From: Methylococcaceae bacterium UBA6146
GTDB lineage: Bacteria; Pseudomonadota; Gammaproteobacteria; Methylococcales; Methylomonadaceae
Assembly: GCA_002422395.1 (NCBI GenBank)
Contig: DIUY01000030.1
Span: forward strand, 1 to 64,000
Length of the DNA: 64,000 bases
Direction: 5' to 3'
Each line of letters opens with the position of its first letter. Within the stretch, counting starts at the first letter, position 1. Below, one piece after another: positions 9,291 through 18,330 of the stretch. A program made the position numbers and the translations under genes. The notes beneath the pieces were generated by a model, which worked only from the letters and a program-made list of their open reading frames with translations, was not told the DNA's origin and did not search any database.

Positions 9291-10718
9291 ATGAATTTAC
9301 AACAATTTATCAATATTCTTTTGTCCCGCAAATGGAATGTCTTTTTGACACTCATTATGACGGTGATCACCACGTTGGTGGTGAGTCTGTTGTTGCCTAA
9401 GCAATATGTCGCCACAACTTCACTAATGATTGACCAACGCAGTGTCGATCCCGTGTCGGGCTTGACTGTTCCGGTGCAACTGCTGCCAGGTTATATGGCG
9501 ACGCAGGTCGATGTGATCAACAGCCATAATGTGGCGCGTAAGGTCGTGGACCAGCTGAAACTTGGCGAGGACGCAAAAATGCAGGAAGATTTTGCCAAAG
9601 CCAAGGGCATTGGTGATATCGGCGATTGGATTGCGGATTTATTGCTGGAAAAAAATTTGGAAATTAAGCCGTCACGCGAAAGCAGCATGATGCAGATTGA
9701 GTTCACCTCCACCGACCGCCAATTTGCCGCGCTTGCAGCCAACGCCTTTGCCCGGGCTTACATACAAACGAGCATTGAAATGCGTGCCCAACCGGCCAAA
9801 TTGAGTGCTGATTGGTTTGATTCGCAGTTGGCTTCATTACGGGGAAACCTTGAACATGCCCAATCCGTGTTATCCAGCTACGAACAACAATATGGCATTG
9901 TGGCCGCTGATGACCGCCTTGATATAGAAAACTCCCGTTTGGCCGATTTGTCGCGGCAATTGGTGGAGAGCCAGGCCCGCACCAGCGAGTTGCAATCCAG
10001 AAAAGATCTGCTGGGAGCCACCGTCAAACAGGGTGGTTCCACACAGTCTTTGCAGGAGGTTTTGAATAGTTCCTTGATCCAATCGCTCAAGTCGGAACTG
10101 GCCAAAGCAGAAGCAGGCTTTGCCGAATTGGCCAAACGGGTGGACATTAATCATCCGCAATACCGGCAGGCTAAAGCCGAAGTCAACAATCGGCGGCAGA
10201 AAATCCAGTCTGAAATTAATATGGTGTTAAGCAATATCACCAGTGGCGTCGCGGCCTCCAAACAGCGTGACAAGCTATTGGCAGAGGCCTTGGCTGAACA
10301 GAAAGCCAAAGTGTTGGAGCTAAAAAAACAGCATGATGATATTGCGGTGTTTAACCGCGATGTGCAAAACGCGCAGCGGGCTTACGATGCCGCCATGCAG
10401 CGCTCGATACAAAGCCGTATGGAAAGCAAGATGGGGCAAACCAATATTGCAGTCCTTAATTCCGCCCTGCCACCGCAAAAACACGCCAAACCTAAAGTGT
10501 TACTGAACATGATCCTGGCGATAATTTTGGGGGGCATGTTAGGCATGGGGTCGGCATTGGTGGCAGAGCTTATGGACCGTAGGGTACGGTCTGCTTTTGA
10601 TATTTCCGACACTTTGGCTGTCCCTGTTTTCACTGTCATTTCCCCGGCGGTTGCCAAGCCCAATTTAATGGCCTGGTTGTTTGGCCGCAGCGCATCTAGT
10701 GGTGGAACTGGTGCTTAA
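9291..10718 (+). CDS. epsF: Chain-length determinant protein EpsF (Wzz/PCP family)
   Basis: This inner-membrane polysaccharide co-polymerase sets chain length and works with the EpsG kinase. It has about 475 aa: an N-terminal Wzz domain with a TM helix at about residues 15-38, a long periplasmic coiled coil (about 180-390), and a second TM helix near the end (MILAIILGGMLGMGSALVAE). The start at 9291 is preferred over the GTG at 9273 because AAAGGCGG sits upstream at ribosome-binding distance. EpsG follows, so as in EpsF/EpsG systems the kinase is a separate protein. Confidence 0.9.
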   Translation: MNLQQFINILLSRKWNVFLTLIMTVITTLVVSLLLPKQYVATTSLMIDQRSVDPVSGLTVPVQLLPGYMATQVDVINSHNVARKVVDQLKLGEDAKMQEDFAKAKGIGDIGDWIADLLLEKNLEIKPSRESSMMQIEFTSTDRQFAALAANAFARAYIQTSIEMRAQPAKLSADWFDSQLASLRGNLEHAQSVLSSYEQQYGIVAADDRLDIENSRLADLSRQLVESQARTSELQSRKDLLGATVKQGGSTQSLQEVLNSSLIQSLKSELAKAEAGFAELAKRVDINHPQYRQAKAEVNNRRQKIQSEINMVLSNITSGVAASKQRDKLLAEALAEQKAKVLELKKQHDDIAVFNRDVQNAQRAYDAAMQRSIQSRMESKMGQTNIAVLNSALPPQKHAKPKVLLNMILAIILGGMLGMGSALVAELMDRRVRSAFDISDTLAVPVFTVISPAVAKPNLMAWLFGRSASSGGTGA

Positions 10719-10738
10719 ATGTGGGTGGCGGAAGCTTA

Positions 10739-11602
10739 ATGAATGACAAGATGACCAACAATATGACTAAGGCGGATAATGCGGCTTCTATGGGAGATTT
10801 GCTTTTGAATGCGGGTAAAATCAGCGCTAGTGACGCCGAACGCATTATTGCCCTGCAAAAACAAAATGGTATGCGCTTTGGTGATGCAGCGAAGGCGTTG
10901 GGGTTAATCAACGATGACGACATACAAAAAGTGCTGTCTTATCAATTTGATTTCCCCTTTCTTGCGGCAAGTGAGGAGAATTTCAGTAGGGAACTGGTCG
11001 CCGCTTACCAGCCTTTTAGCGCACAAGTGGAAGCATTGCGGGCCGTGCGCGGGCAATTGATGTTACGTTGGTTTACCGATGAGCATAAAACTTTGGCCTT
11101 GGTTAGCCCCTGCCGCAATGAGGGGCGAAGCAATATGGCGGCCAATTTGGCAATTGTTTTTTCCCAGCTTGGCGAGCGTACCTTACTAATAGATGCTGAT
11201 TTACGGTCACCAAGGCAACACGCATTATTTAATTTGCCAAGCAGCATCGGTTTGTCGGATGTTTTGGCCGGGCGTGCCGATGTGGCTTGTATTAGGCGCG
11301 TCCCGGCATTTCGCGACTTGTCGCTCTTGCCGGCCGGCACTGTGCCGCCCAACCCGATTGAATTGATCAGCCGGGGGCTGAAAAATTGCCTGCAACAATT
11401 GCAAACCCAATATGACGTCATTCTAATTGATACGCCGTCCGCAGAGCAGGGCATAGATGCACAAATTATCGCCTCATTATGTGGAGGTTCGATTTTTGTG
11501 GCGCGGCAACATAAAACCCGGTTGAATGATTTGCAACGCTTAAAAGAGGCGTTGCAGGATGTCGGCAGTTTATGCCTTTGTGTTGTGCTGACTGATTTTT
11601 AA
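10739..11602 (+). CDS. epsG: EpsG, BY-kinase-like ATPase with an MshE-N-like N-terminus
   Basis: EpsG is a cytoplasmic ATPase related to bacterial tyrosine kinases, partner of EpsF in exopolysaccharide assembly. It has about 287 aa. Residues about 15-80 (GDLLLNAGKISASDAERIIA and KALGLINDDDIQKVLS) resemble the MshE-N/GspE-N domain. The ATPase core has the P-loop region VSPCRNEGRSNMAANLA and Walker A' TLLIDADLRSP. The P-loop reads NEGRS rather than GEGKS, with Arg replacing the usual Lys, as I recall for this subfamily. There is no Tyr-rich tail. The ATG at 10739 follows GGCGGAAG; a GTG at 10721 is the alternative. Confidence 0.87.
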   Translation: MNDKMTNNMTKADNAASMGDLLLNAGKISASDAERIIALQKQNGMRFGDAAKALGLINDDDIQKVLSYQFDFPFLAASEENFSRELVAAYQPFSAQVEALRAVRGQLMLRWFTDEHKTLALVSPCRNEGRSNMAANLAIVFSQLGERTLLIDADLRSPRQHALFNLPSSIGLSDVLAGRADVACIRRVPAFRDLSLLPAGTVPPNPIELISRGLKNCLQQLQTQYDVILIDTPSAEQGIDAQIIASLCGGSIFVARQHKTRLNDLQRLKEALQDVGSLCLCVVLTDF

Positions 11603-11659
11603 CGGTTGCCCGCAAAGATAAAGTCCGACACCTGCCATGACACCTAAAACCAAGCCAAT

Positions 11660-11678
11660 TATCAAAATCTTTTTGATA
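11660..11678. repeat. TATCAAAA-TCT-TTTTGATA inverted repeat
   Basis: A perfect 8-bp inverted repeat with a 3-nt spacer in the 108-bp gap between epsG and epsL. It resembles the core of the palindromic repeat at 14011 and 34878, so it may be a site for the same factor or a stem in the mRNA. Confidence 0.4.
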
Positions 11679-11710
11679 GGCCAGCGGCACAAAGCGCGTT
11701 ATCTGTCGCA

Positions 11711-12985
11711 GTGTTGATAATAGTGCGGTTATATTTTGACTTTTTACAGCCTAGCAGCAACAGACGTGAAACGGGGGCAAGCTGTTTATTGGCATTTTTT
11801 CTCCTATCGCTAGGGCAAGCCATGCCCGGTGAAAGCAGGGCTATGGCATCGCCAGATGACACAGTCAAACCTTATGTTGCCTTAGGCATGTTATACGACA
11901 GTAATTTTTTGCGGTTATCAGATAGGGTTGATCCCGTGTTGGCTACCGGTAAAAGTGACAAAGATGATTTTATCAAGCGGCTTTCCGCTGGATTTACGAT
12001 GGATTGGGCTATCAGTCGGCAACATATCGTCATTAAAGCCAATACTAACCAGAATTGGTTCCAAAATTTCACCACACTGGATTATCTTGGTTGGGACATC
12101 CAAACTCAATGGAACTGGCAAATGGGCAACAACCTGAATGGCGAAGTCGGTTACAACACCGTTCAGGAGTTGGGTAGCTTTGCCCGCATAAACAGGTTGG
12201 TGCCCAATTTGCAAAACAACCAACGCTATTTTGCCAACGGCGGCTACTTGTTTCATCCTAGGGGAAAAATCAAATTTGGCGTGTTTAGGGACGAATACCT
12301 GTTTGACGACAAAACCCGAAAAATCACTGACAACGTTGAAGATAACGCCGAACTTAACCTGCAATACCTAAGCCCCACCGGTAGCATTTTGGGATTGCGG
12401 CTATTGGCAACCGAGGGCCAATATCCCCAGCGCCAATTTACTGCCACCAGCACCCAAGACAACGCTTACACCCGCATCAACTATGCGCTGACCTGTGATT
12501 GGCATGCTAGCGAAATAACCCGTCTCAATGGCTGGTTTGGCTATACCCAACAGCACTATGCGCATCTTAATGAGCGCGACTTTTCCGGCTTAACGGCACG
12601 GTTGGATTTGACTTGGCAAGCCAGCGAAAAAACCCAGTTAGCGTTGATTGCAAGACGGGAAATAAGCCAAGCCCTTAATCTGTTTACTAATTTTGTGCTT
12701 ATCCAAGGTGCGGATTTAAACCTTACTTGGCAACCCACCCAAAAAATCACCCTGACGCTGCCGCTATCCTATCAGCAGCAAGAGTTTTTGGGTGGCGGCG
12801 ATATTAATCCTGGCGGCGGCCAAGAAAAAGACAATGTTGGCAATATGGGCTTAAATTTAAGGTATTCGCCATTGGACAACCTTAGTATCAGTACGGTGCT
12901 GAATTACGAAAAACGCGAATCCACCGATTCATTAAGAAGTTATGACACCCAGTCGGCGGGGATCAATATACTGGCGGCTTTTTAA
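11711..12985 (+). CDS. epsL: EpsL-like outer-membrane beta-barrel protein
   Basis: This predicted outer-membrane beta-barrel of the EpsL family is found in methanolan-type exopolysaccharide loci and probably helps the polymer cross the outer membrane. It has about 424 aa. A signal-peptide-like stretch (CLLAFFLLSLGQAMPGESRA) is followed by PYVALGMLYDSNFLRL and many amphipathic strands with alternating aromatic residues, ending in an aromatic terminal residue (GINILAAF), typical of barrels. The start is uncertain: GTG 11711 gives the longest form, and other in-frame starts lie close by. Confidence 0.82.
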   Translation: MLIIVRLYFDFLQPSSNRRETGASCLLAFFLLSLGQAMPGESRAMASPDDTVKPYVALGMLYDSNFLRLSDRVDPVLATGKSDKDDFIKRLSAGFTMDWAISRQHIVIKANTNQNWFQNFTTLDYLGWDIQTQWNWQMGNNLNGEVGYNTVQELGSFARINRLVPNLQNNQRYFANGGYLFHPRGKIKFGVFRDEYLFDDKTRKITDNVEDNAELNLQYLSPTGSILGLRLLATEGQYPQRQFTATSTQDNAYTRINYALTCDWHASEITRLNGWFGYTQQHYAHLNERDFSGLTARLDLTWQASEKTQLALIARREISQALNLFTNFVLIQGADLNLTWQPTQKITLTLPLSYQQQEFLGGGDINPGGGQEKDNVGNMGLNLRYSPLDNLSISTVLNYEKRESTDSLRSYDTQSAGINILAAF

Positions 12986-13006
12986 AAAGCGAGGGTAAAT
13001 TTAATG

Positions 13007-13050
13007 CTTGCACAGCACGGTTATATATCTTGCACAGCACGGTTATATAT
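13007..13050 (+). repeat. Perfect 22-bp tandem direct repeat
   Basis: Two identical 22-bp units (13007-13028 and 13029-13050), each starting CTTGCACAGCACGG and ending TTATATAT, lie head to tail directly after epsL and upstream of the ATP-grasp gene. Each unit ends in a -10-like TATAT. It could be a regulator site pair or a recent slippage duplication. Confidence 0.85.
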
Positions 13051-13135
13051 GAAGTGCTTATCTGATGGTTTAATAAGATTGGATTATGCCCTTAATAGGC
13101 GAGCTTTTATCGGGTTTGAAAAAATCCTTATCCAC

Positions 13136-13903
13136 ATGGCCACTAAGAAAAATTTGAATATTCTTTTTAGCAAGAAGGAAGAGTGGCAAGAGGATATGGT
13201 GAATGGTTTTAAGGGCTTACCTCATAAGCTGACCTTTGCGGAACTAACGGAGGCTAATATAGCTGAATATGATTTAGTTGTGCCGCTTACAATTGAAGAT
13301 GTGTTTTATCTGGATACAGTGCGTCACTTGATTGACCGCCAAGCAATTCCAATTCCGGCAATGGAATGCGTGCTTTTGTGTAATGACAAATATTTGTTTG
13401 CACAGAAGCTGATTGAAAGCGGTTTTGGCGATTACATTCCGCAGATAGGTGGGGAGCAAAAGTATCCTTTTTTTCTAAAAAAGAAAATAGATAAATGGAG
13501 TGAAAATACGCATTTGATTTTAAATCGCACACAAGAACTTGCATTATTGCAACAGATAAATGGCGATGATTATTATCAGCAAGAATGTGTGACGGGGAAT
13601 TGTGAATATGCGACGCACATTGTTTTTGTGAAAAAAATTATATGCGCAATAACGGTAAAACATTATTACGGTAATACCTCGATACCCATCCAAGGGAAGC
13701 AAAAAAAGCTCTCAAAAATTGTCCAGTGCAAATATCTTGATCTGTTTGCCGCCATTCTTAACAGCTTGGGTTACGAAGGCCTTTGTTGTATAGACTATAA
13801 AGTAAAAAACGGCCGGCCAATGATTTTTGAAATAAATCCGCGAGTTGGAGGCAGCCTTGCGCCGTTTTTCTTTACCTTTACAAGGCACTTTGACCTTAAA
13901 TAA
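13136..13903 (+). CDS. ATP-grasp family protein in the eps locus
   Basis: This ATP-grasp ligase-like protein of about 255 aa (start MATKKNLNIL) would catalyse an ATP-dependent carboxylate-amine/thiol ligation; its substrate is unknown. Visible family signs are the nucleotide-binding stretch PFFLKKKID, a QECVTGNCEYATHIVFV strand, and the C-terminal metal-binding block MIFEINPRVGGSL. The open frame extends upstream to 13004, but that part covers the tandem repeat and has no coding look. The gene is AT-rich compared with its neighbours, which suggests later acquisition. It is short for the family and may lack part of the N-terminal subdomain. Confidence 0.75.
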   Translation: MATKKNLNILFSKKEEWQEDMVNGFKGLPHKLTFAELTEANIAEYDLVVPLTIEDVFYLDTVRHLIDRQAIPIPAMECVLLCNDKYLFAQKLIESGFGDYIPQIGGEQKYPFFLKKKIDKWSENTHLILNRTQELALLQQINGDDYYQQECVTGNCEYATHIVFVKKIICAITVKHYYGNTSIPIQGKQKKLSKIVQCKYLDLFAAILNSLGYEGLCCIDYKVKNGRPMIFEINPRVGGSLAPFFFTFTRHFDLK

Positions 13904-14010
13904 GCGGGATATGCCATTAATCCGTGCGGGTGGGGGATTGTGGGCCCAAAAGCCTTTCTTGGGCTGTTTTGTGGGTGGTGGTAAACATTCAAATGCTTAA
14001 GTGATCGGGG

Positions 14011-14063
14011 TCAAAAAACATGTTTTTTGATTTCAAAATAGCATTACCATTTTTACTACTACC
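14011..14063 (+). repeat. Copy A of a dispersed 53-bp repeat with a 20-bp palindrome
   Basis: The first 20 bp (14011-14030) are a perfect palindrome, TCAAAAAACATGTTTTTTGA. The whole 53 bp matches the reverse complement of 34849-34901 at 47 positions. It lies in the 275-bp gap between the ATP-grasp gene and the polymerase gene. Confidence 0.8.
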
Positions 14064-14178
14064 GTTTTGTTTAATGCAGATTACAAAAAGTTAAAATTTC
14101 AAACCCTGTTTCCATGAATTTTAAAGCGGGAAAACTTAATGCCATTAAACCGTCATCCTCTCTGGGGTTGCCAATAAA

Positions 14179-15657
14179 GTGCACACGATAGCCAGTTTAT
14201 TAGCCCGCTATAAATCACTCCTCATCATGCTGGCAAGCCTGTTGATGGCGGTGGTTTTTGGTTTGCTTGCAACGACCGCTAACCTGATAGTCGTGAGCTT
14301 GGCCGTGGCTCTGTTGGCAGGGGCGTTTTTGCTGACCCGGACAACATGGATCGTCTGGCTGGTTTTATTTCTGGGCTTGCTGATAGTCGGCCCGATCCCG
14401 CTTTATAATCCATCATTAGATCCAAAAGCGGGTTGGCCTGTCCAGATCCTTTGTTTCTTTTTGATGTTTGTTGCGTTGTTTAACGTCGCCACAAACGCGG
14501 ACACGCAAAAACATACGCCAGCCTATATATGGCTTATGCTAGGTTTTTTTGTTTTTGCCGTGCTTAATTCAATGGTTAATTGGCACTCTCCCGTAGAGTT
14601 TTTTGGCGGTATCAAACGCTACTTTCAGATGTGGGGGCTGTTATTTGCCTTGTGTTGGCTGGGTTTTGATGTGCAGTCCATTAACCGTTGGCGGATTTTT
14701 TTTATCTTTGTCGCCTTGGTGCAACTGCCTTTTTGTTTGTACGAACTTATTGTTTGGGTGCCAAGACGTGATGCGGTGCGCAGCTACATGCCGGGACTGG
14801 TGCCGGTCGATATTATTGGCGGTACTTTTGGGTCAGTCCCCTATGGCGGGGGGGCTAGCGGGGAAATGGCGACTTTCTTGGTTATTGTCATGGCATTCTT
14901 ATTGGCGCGGAAAATGCAAAAAGCGTTATCAACCAGACGGCTGATTTTGCTTATCCCCGGCGTGTTGGCGCCCTTGTTTGTGGGGGAAACTAAAGCGGTG
15001 ATTGTTATGTTTCCACTGATGTTTTTGGTGCTTTACCGGCGGGAATTGCTTGCCCGGCCCCATTATGCGGTGATAGCGCTGATTGTTGGCACTGTGCTGA
15101 CCTTAGGTATGGGATATGCTTACTTGCTGGTCACGGAAATGACTTTTGATAAATTATTTGCGGACACCCTCAGCTATAACCTTTATGAGAAAGGCTATGG
15201 CAATAATTTCCTCAACCGCACCACCGCGCTGACTTTTTGGGCCAGCCATCAAGGCGCCCAAGACCCAATTTCCTTTGTGTTTGGCAATGGTTTGGGAAGT
15301 GCGCACGAAAAAACGGGCGGCCATATTGACGTCCATTATCCCCGTTACGGCATTGGCCTGACCGCGGCTTCGACCCTGCTCTGGGACACGGGGGTGTTTG
15401 GTTGCGGTTTGATTGCCGCTATCCTTACGTTGGCTTGGCGAGCTGAGGGCCGGTTATACCAAGAATCAACCGTGCCAACGGTAAGGGCCGATGCCGCCGC
15501 CATTCAGGCGGCCTTAGCGTTATTTGTGTTCCATATCTTTTACCGGCTCGATCTATTGGAAACTGTGAGTTACCAAATTGTTTTCACTTCAGTGATGGGC
15601 TATCTGGCCTGGATGTGCCGTAGACATGCGGCTTTAGCGGCGGAGAAGCCGATATGA
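14179..15657 (+). CDS. O-antigen ligase/polymerase-like membrane protein (Wzy-type)
   Basis: This is a polytopic inner-membrane protein of 492 aa with about ten to twelve hydrophobic segments and a larger periplasmic loop near residues 320-410 (around NFLNRTTALTFW and FVFGNGLGSAHEKTGG), the layout of Wzy polymerases and WaaL-type ligases. In this locus the likely job is polymerising undecaprenyl-linked repeat units. The start is GTG; the stop overlaps the flippase ATG by 4 bp (ATGA), so the two are translationally coupled. Confidence 0.8.
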   Translation: MHTIASLLARYKSLLIMLASLLMAVVFGLLATTANLIVVSLAVALLAGAFLLTRTTWIVWLVLFLGLLIVGPIPLYNPSLDPKAGWPVQILCFFLMFVALFNVATNADTQKHTPAYIWLMLGFFVFAVLNSMVNWHSPVEFFGGIKRYFQMWGLLFALCWLGFDVQSINRWRIFFIFVALVQLPFCLYELIVWVPRRDAVRSYMPGLVPVDIIGGTFGSVPYGGGASGEMATFLVIVMAFLLARKMQKALSTRRLILLIPGVLAPLFVGETKAVIVMFPLMFLVLYRRELLARPHYAVIALIVGTVLTLGMGYAYLLVTEMTFDKLFADTLSYNLYEKGYGNNFLNRTTALTFWASHQGAQDPISFVFGNGLGSAHEKTGGHIDVHYPRYGIGLTAASTLLWDTGVFGCGLIAAILTLAWRAEGRLYQESTVPTVRADAAAIQAALALFVFHIFYRLDLLETVSYQIVFTSVMGYLAWMCRRHAALAAEKPI

Positions 15658-17276
15658 GTGTTTCGCCTTATTCTGGCACTGCCCTAAAACGCAGCGCCCG
15701 CCACTTTGTTATCGGCAAATTGGCTTCTGCCTTGCTCACTTTAAGCATCTTGCTTTGGCTGGTGCGCTTGCTTGCTGTGGCAGAGTACGGCGCTTATGTG
15801 ACGCTGGTGGCCGGTGCGGAATTGGCGTTGGCCATCACGTCGCTCGGCCTCCCTTGGGTGGGCGCACGCTATTTGCCAGATTACCGTTTGCACGCGACCG
15901 GGATGCAGTTGGCGCAATTTGTTTGGCAGCTTATTGCCCGGATTGGCCTGTTTGCCGTTATCGGTGCCGTGTTAATTTTTGCGGCGTTGCCATGGCTGCT
16001 CGCCTTTCTGGACCTTTCCCAACAAATTGATGTGGCTAGGCTTTATCTGGTGGTGTTGGTGCTGGAGGGTTTGCGGCGGAATGTTCAGGAGTGCATCTTA
16101 GAGCCGCTGTTACAGCAGGGTTACGCACAATTTAGCCAAGTGATGCGTAATTTAGGTTTGTTAGTGTGCCTTGCCGTCATTGCCAGCCAAGGCGAGGTTC
16201 ATCTCCAGCAGGTGGTGTGGGCTGAGTTGGCGGGGACGGTATTGGGTACGGCATCGTCATTGCGCGGTTTGGGCCGTCACTTGCACAGCCAGCGCAATTT
16301 GCCAGGGCAAGAGGGCTGGCAACCACCACGCTGGGCGGAAATGTGGGGCACTGCGCGGCACATGTATTTCAGTTACCTCGTTACGTTAACGTATGGCCAA
16401 CAGACATTCGTTTTTTTAACCCAACGTTTCCTCGGCGTTGAAGCCACGGCATTGTTTGGTTTTTTACTCAATCTGTACGGGCAGATTTGCCGCTACTTGC
16501 CAGCCACTTTATTATTTGGCCTGATTCGGCCAAAACTCATGGCTTCCTATGTCGGTGAGGGCGGCATGGCGCAGTTGACGCGCAACGCCAATCTTGTCGG
16601 CAAGGTGAGCCTGTTCGTGCTGATGCCGCTATTGGTGTTTGCCTGGCTTGCCGGTGGCGAGTTATTAAATCTGCTCAGTGGTGGAAAATTCACCCACGCA
16701 GGCTATTATTTGGCGGGTTTGCTGCTGGTGCTTATTCCGTTTAGCCAGCGCCTGATACTGGAAACAGTGGCGGTGGCGTCTGGTCATAGCCATTTATGTT
16801 TTTGGGGCAGCGCCCTTGGGGTTTTGACTTTGCCTGTGGCTTATGGGCTGCTGGCCTTAGGGCAGGGGTTGTGGAGTCCCATCATCGCAATGGTCTTGGG
16901 TCAAATGGCATTCAACACCACGCTTATTGCCGCTATGGCATTTAACACCACTTATCGCCCCGACTCGCTTGGGCTTTTCAAAATGTTAGCGGCGGCTTTG
17001 TTTGGCCTTGTGCTGGGCATTTTTGTAAGGATGGTTTGGTTGGCGCCGTTGCAATTTCAGGCAGACAGTTCGGTGGGTTGGTTAGAAAATGTCCAAGCCC
17101 TTGTTTTCGATGTTATTGCGCAACAGGCCAAATTGTCTGCGCATGGCTGGTTAGATTTGGCTGTTATGGGTGTGTTGGCGGGCGGTTTTTTCCTGCTGGC
17201 CGCTTATTTCTTCAATCCTTTCAAGAAGGATGAGCAGATGAGAATGAAGCAATTGATCAACAAAAAATTAAGGTAA
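15654..17276 (+). CDS. Polysaccharide flippase (Wzx, MOP superfamily)
   Basis: This 540-aa membrane protein with about fourteen hydrophobic segments is of the oligosaccharide flippase type (polysaccharide_synt family): it would flip undecaprenyl-linked repeat units to the periplasm. Family-like features include the N-terminal RHFVIGKLASALLTLSILLW followed by AVAEYGAYVTLVAGAELALA, and a positively charged tail after the last helix (NPFKKDEQMRMKQLINKKLR). The pairing with the upstream Wzy-type gene supports a Wzx/Wzy-dependent pathway. Confidence 0.85.
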   Translation: MSVSPYSGTALKRSARHFVIGKLASALLTLSILLWLVRLLAVAEYGAYVTLVAGAELALAITSLGLPWVGARYLPDYRLHATGMQLAQFVWQLIARIGLFAVIGAVLIFAALPWLLAFLDLSQQIDVARLYLVVLVLEGLRRNVQECILEPLLQQGYAQFSQVMRNLGLLVCLAVIASQGEVHLQQVVWAELAGTVLGTASSLRGLGRHLHSQRNLPGQEGWQPPRWAEMWGTARHMYFSYLVTLTYGQQTFVFLTQRFLGVEATALFGFLLNLYGQICRYLPATLLFGLIRPKLMASYVGEGGMAQLTRNANLVGKVSLFVLMPLLVFAWLAGGELLNLLSGGKFTHAGYYLAGLLLVLIPFSQRLILETVAVASGHSHLCFWGSALGVLTLPVAYGLLALGQGLWSPIIAMVLGQMAFNTTLIAAMAFNTTYRPDSLGLFKMLAAALFGLVLGIFVRMVWLAPLQFQADSSVGWLENVQALVFDVIAQQAKLSAHGWLDLAVMGVLAGGFFLLAAYFFNPFKKDEQMRMKQLINKKLR

Positions 17277-17280
17277 GGCA

Positions 17281-18246
17281 ATGAAACCCACATTATCAAT
17301 AATAATAAAAACGTTGAACGAAGAAAAAAACATTGAAAGGTGTTTGGATTCGGTTGTAAAAGTGGCCAAAGCCATCGATACAGAAGTCATACTTGCAGAC
17401 TCATTATCTACCGACAAAACCCTAGACAAGGCAAGCCAATATCCAATAAAAATCGTCCAGCTAGAACATGCGGATGACCGTTCTTGTGGTGTCGGCCCAC
17501 AATTAGGGTTTCAATATGCAGAAGGGGACTATATCTATATTTTGGATGGCGATATGGAAATAAACCCCGAATTTCTGGTGACAGCGATTGCTAAGCTCGA
17601 AGCCAACCCGTTATTGGCCGGAGTGGCGGGAAGTGTGAAAGAAATGTGCATTGAAAATTTGGTGTTTAAAAAACGGGCGCAAAAAGAGTTTAAATATGGC
17701 AACGTCGGGCATTTGGCAATGGGTGGGTTATACAAAAGAAAAGCAGTGGAAGACGCGGGCTATTTTTCCAATATAAACCTCCATTCATTTGAAGAGCTTG
17801 AACTTGGCTTAAGGTTGGTTGCAAAAGGCTGGACATTGGAAAGGATTAATGTGCCTGCCGTAAAACATCATGGCCATACCGACACCTCGCTGCGGCTTAT
17901 ATTAAAAAGATTAAAAACGAAATATGTTTATGGCTATGGTGAATTGATTAGGTCGGCAATGGGTAAGCCTTATTTTTTAAAGACGCTGTGGAATGCCAAA
18001 ATTTTGTTGGCGACGCTCATTTTATGGGGGGTGATTGCAGTTTTTTTAATTAACGGAGATATAACGCTGCCTATTACGATAATATCTTCGGGCATGATTT
18101 TTATGACAGTAAAAAAACGCAGCTTCAAAGAGGCGCTGTTTTCAGTGTTTGCATGGCATATAGAGCTTGTTGGGCTAATACTTGGCTTGCTTAGGCAACC
18201 TAAAAACACCCATTCAAAAATAGCCGCAAAAGTAATCCAAAAGTAA
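17281..18246 (+). CDS. Family 2 glycosyltransferase with C-terminal membrane helices
   Basis: This GT-A fold glycosyltransferase of 321 aa probably adds a sugar to the lipid-linked exopolysaccharide unit. The N-terminus LSIIIKTLNEEKNIERCLDS is typical GT2; the nucleotide-sugar/metal motif is YILDGDMEIN (DGD near residue 85). One or two membrane segments lie near residues 237-280. The gene is clearly more AT-rich than its neighbours (many AAA, ATA and AAT codons), like the ATP-grasp gene, which suggests a different origin. It starts 5 bp after the flippase. Confidence 0.88.
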   Translation: MKPTLSIIIKTLNEEKNIERCLDSVVKVAKAIDTEVILADSLSTDKTLDKASQYPIKIVQLEHADDRSCGVGPQLGFQYAEGDYIYILDGDMEINPEFLVTAIAKLEANPLLAGVAGSVKEMCIENLVFKKRAQKEFKYGNVGHLAMGGLYKRKAVEDAGYFSNINLHSFEELELGLRLVAKGWTLERINVPAVKHHGHTDTSLRLILKRLKTKYVYGYGELIRSAMGKPYFLKTLWNAKILLATLILWGVIAVFLINGDITLPITIISSGMIFMTVKKRSFKEALFSVFAWHIELVGLILGLLRQPKNTHSKIAAKVIQK

Positions 18247-18267
18247 ACCAAGGGTGACAGCCGATCT

Positions 18268-18289
18268 GGGGCGCGGCCCGTTTTTAAAC
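18268..18289 (+). terminator. Weak terminator-like GC stem plus T-run
   Basis: In the 84-bp gap after the GT2 gene, a short GGGC-GCG-GCCC stem is followed by GTTTTT. The stem is only 4 bp, so it is at most a weak or partial terminator within the eps run. Confidence 0.3.
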
Positions 18290-18330
18290 CGCTTGTTAGG
18301 CCATTTTCAACAATAACTGATTATCTAAAT

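Noticed and set aside
13004..13135. N-terminal extension of the ATP-grasp ORF
   Set aside because: It covers the 22-bp tandem repeat and translates into repeated non-domain sequence; the ATG at 13136 begins the domain.
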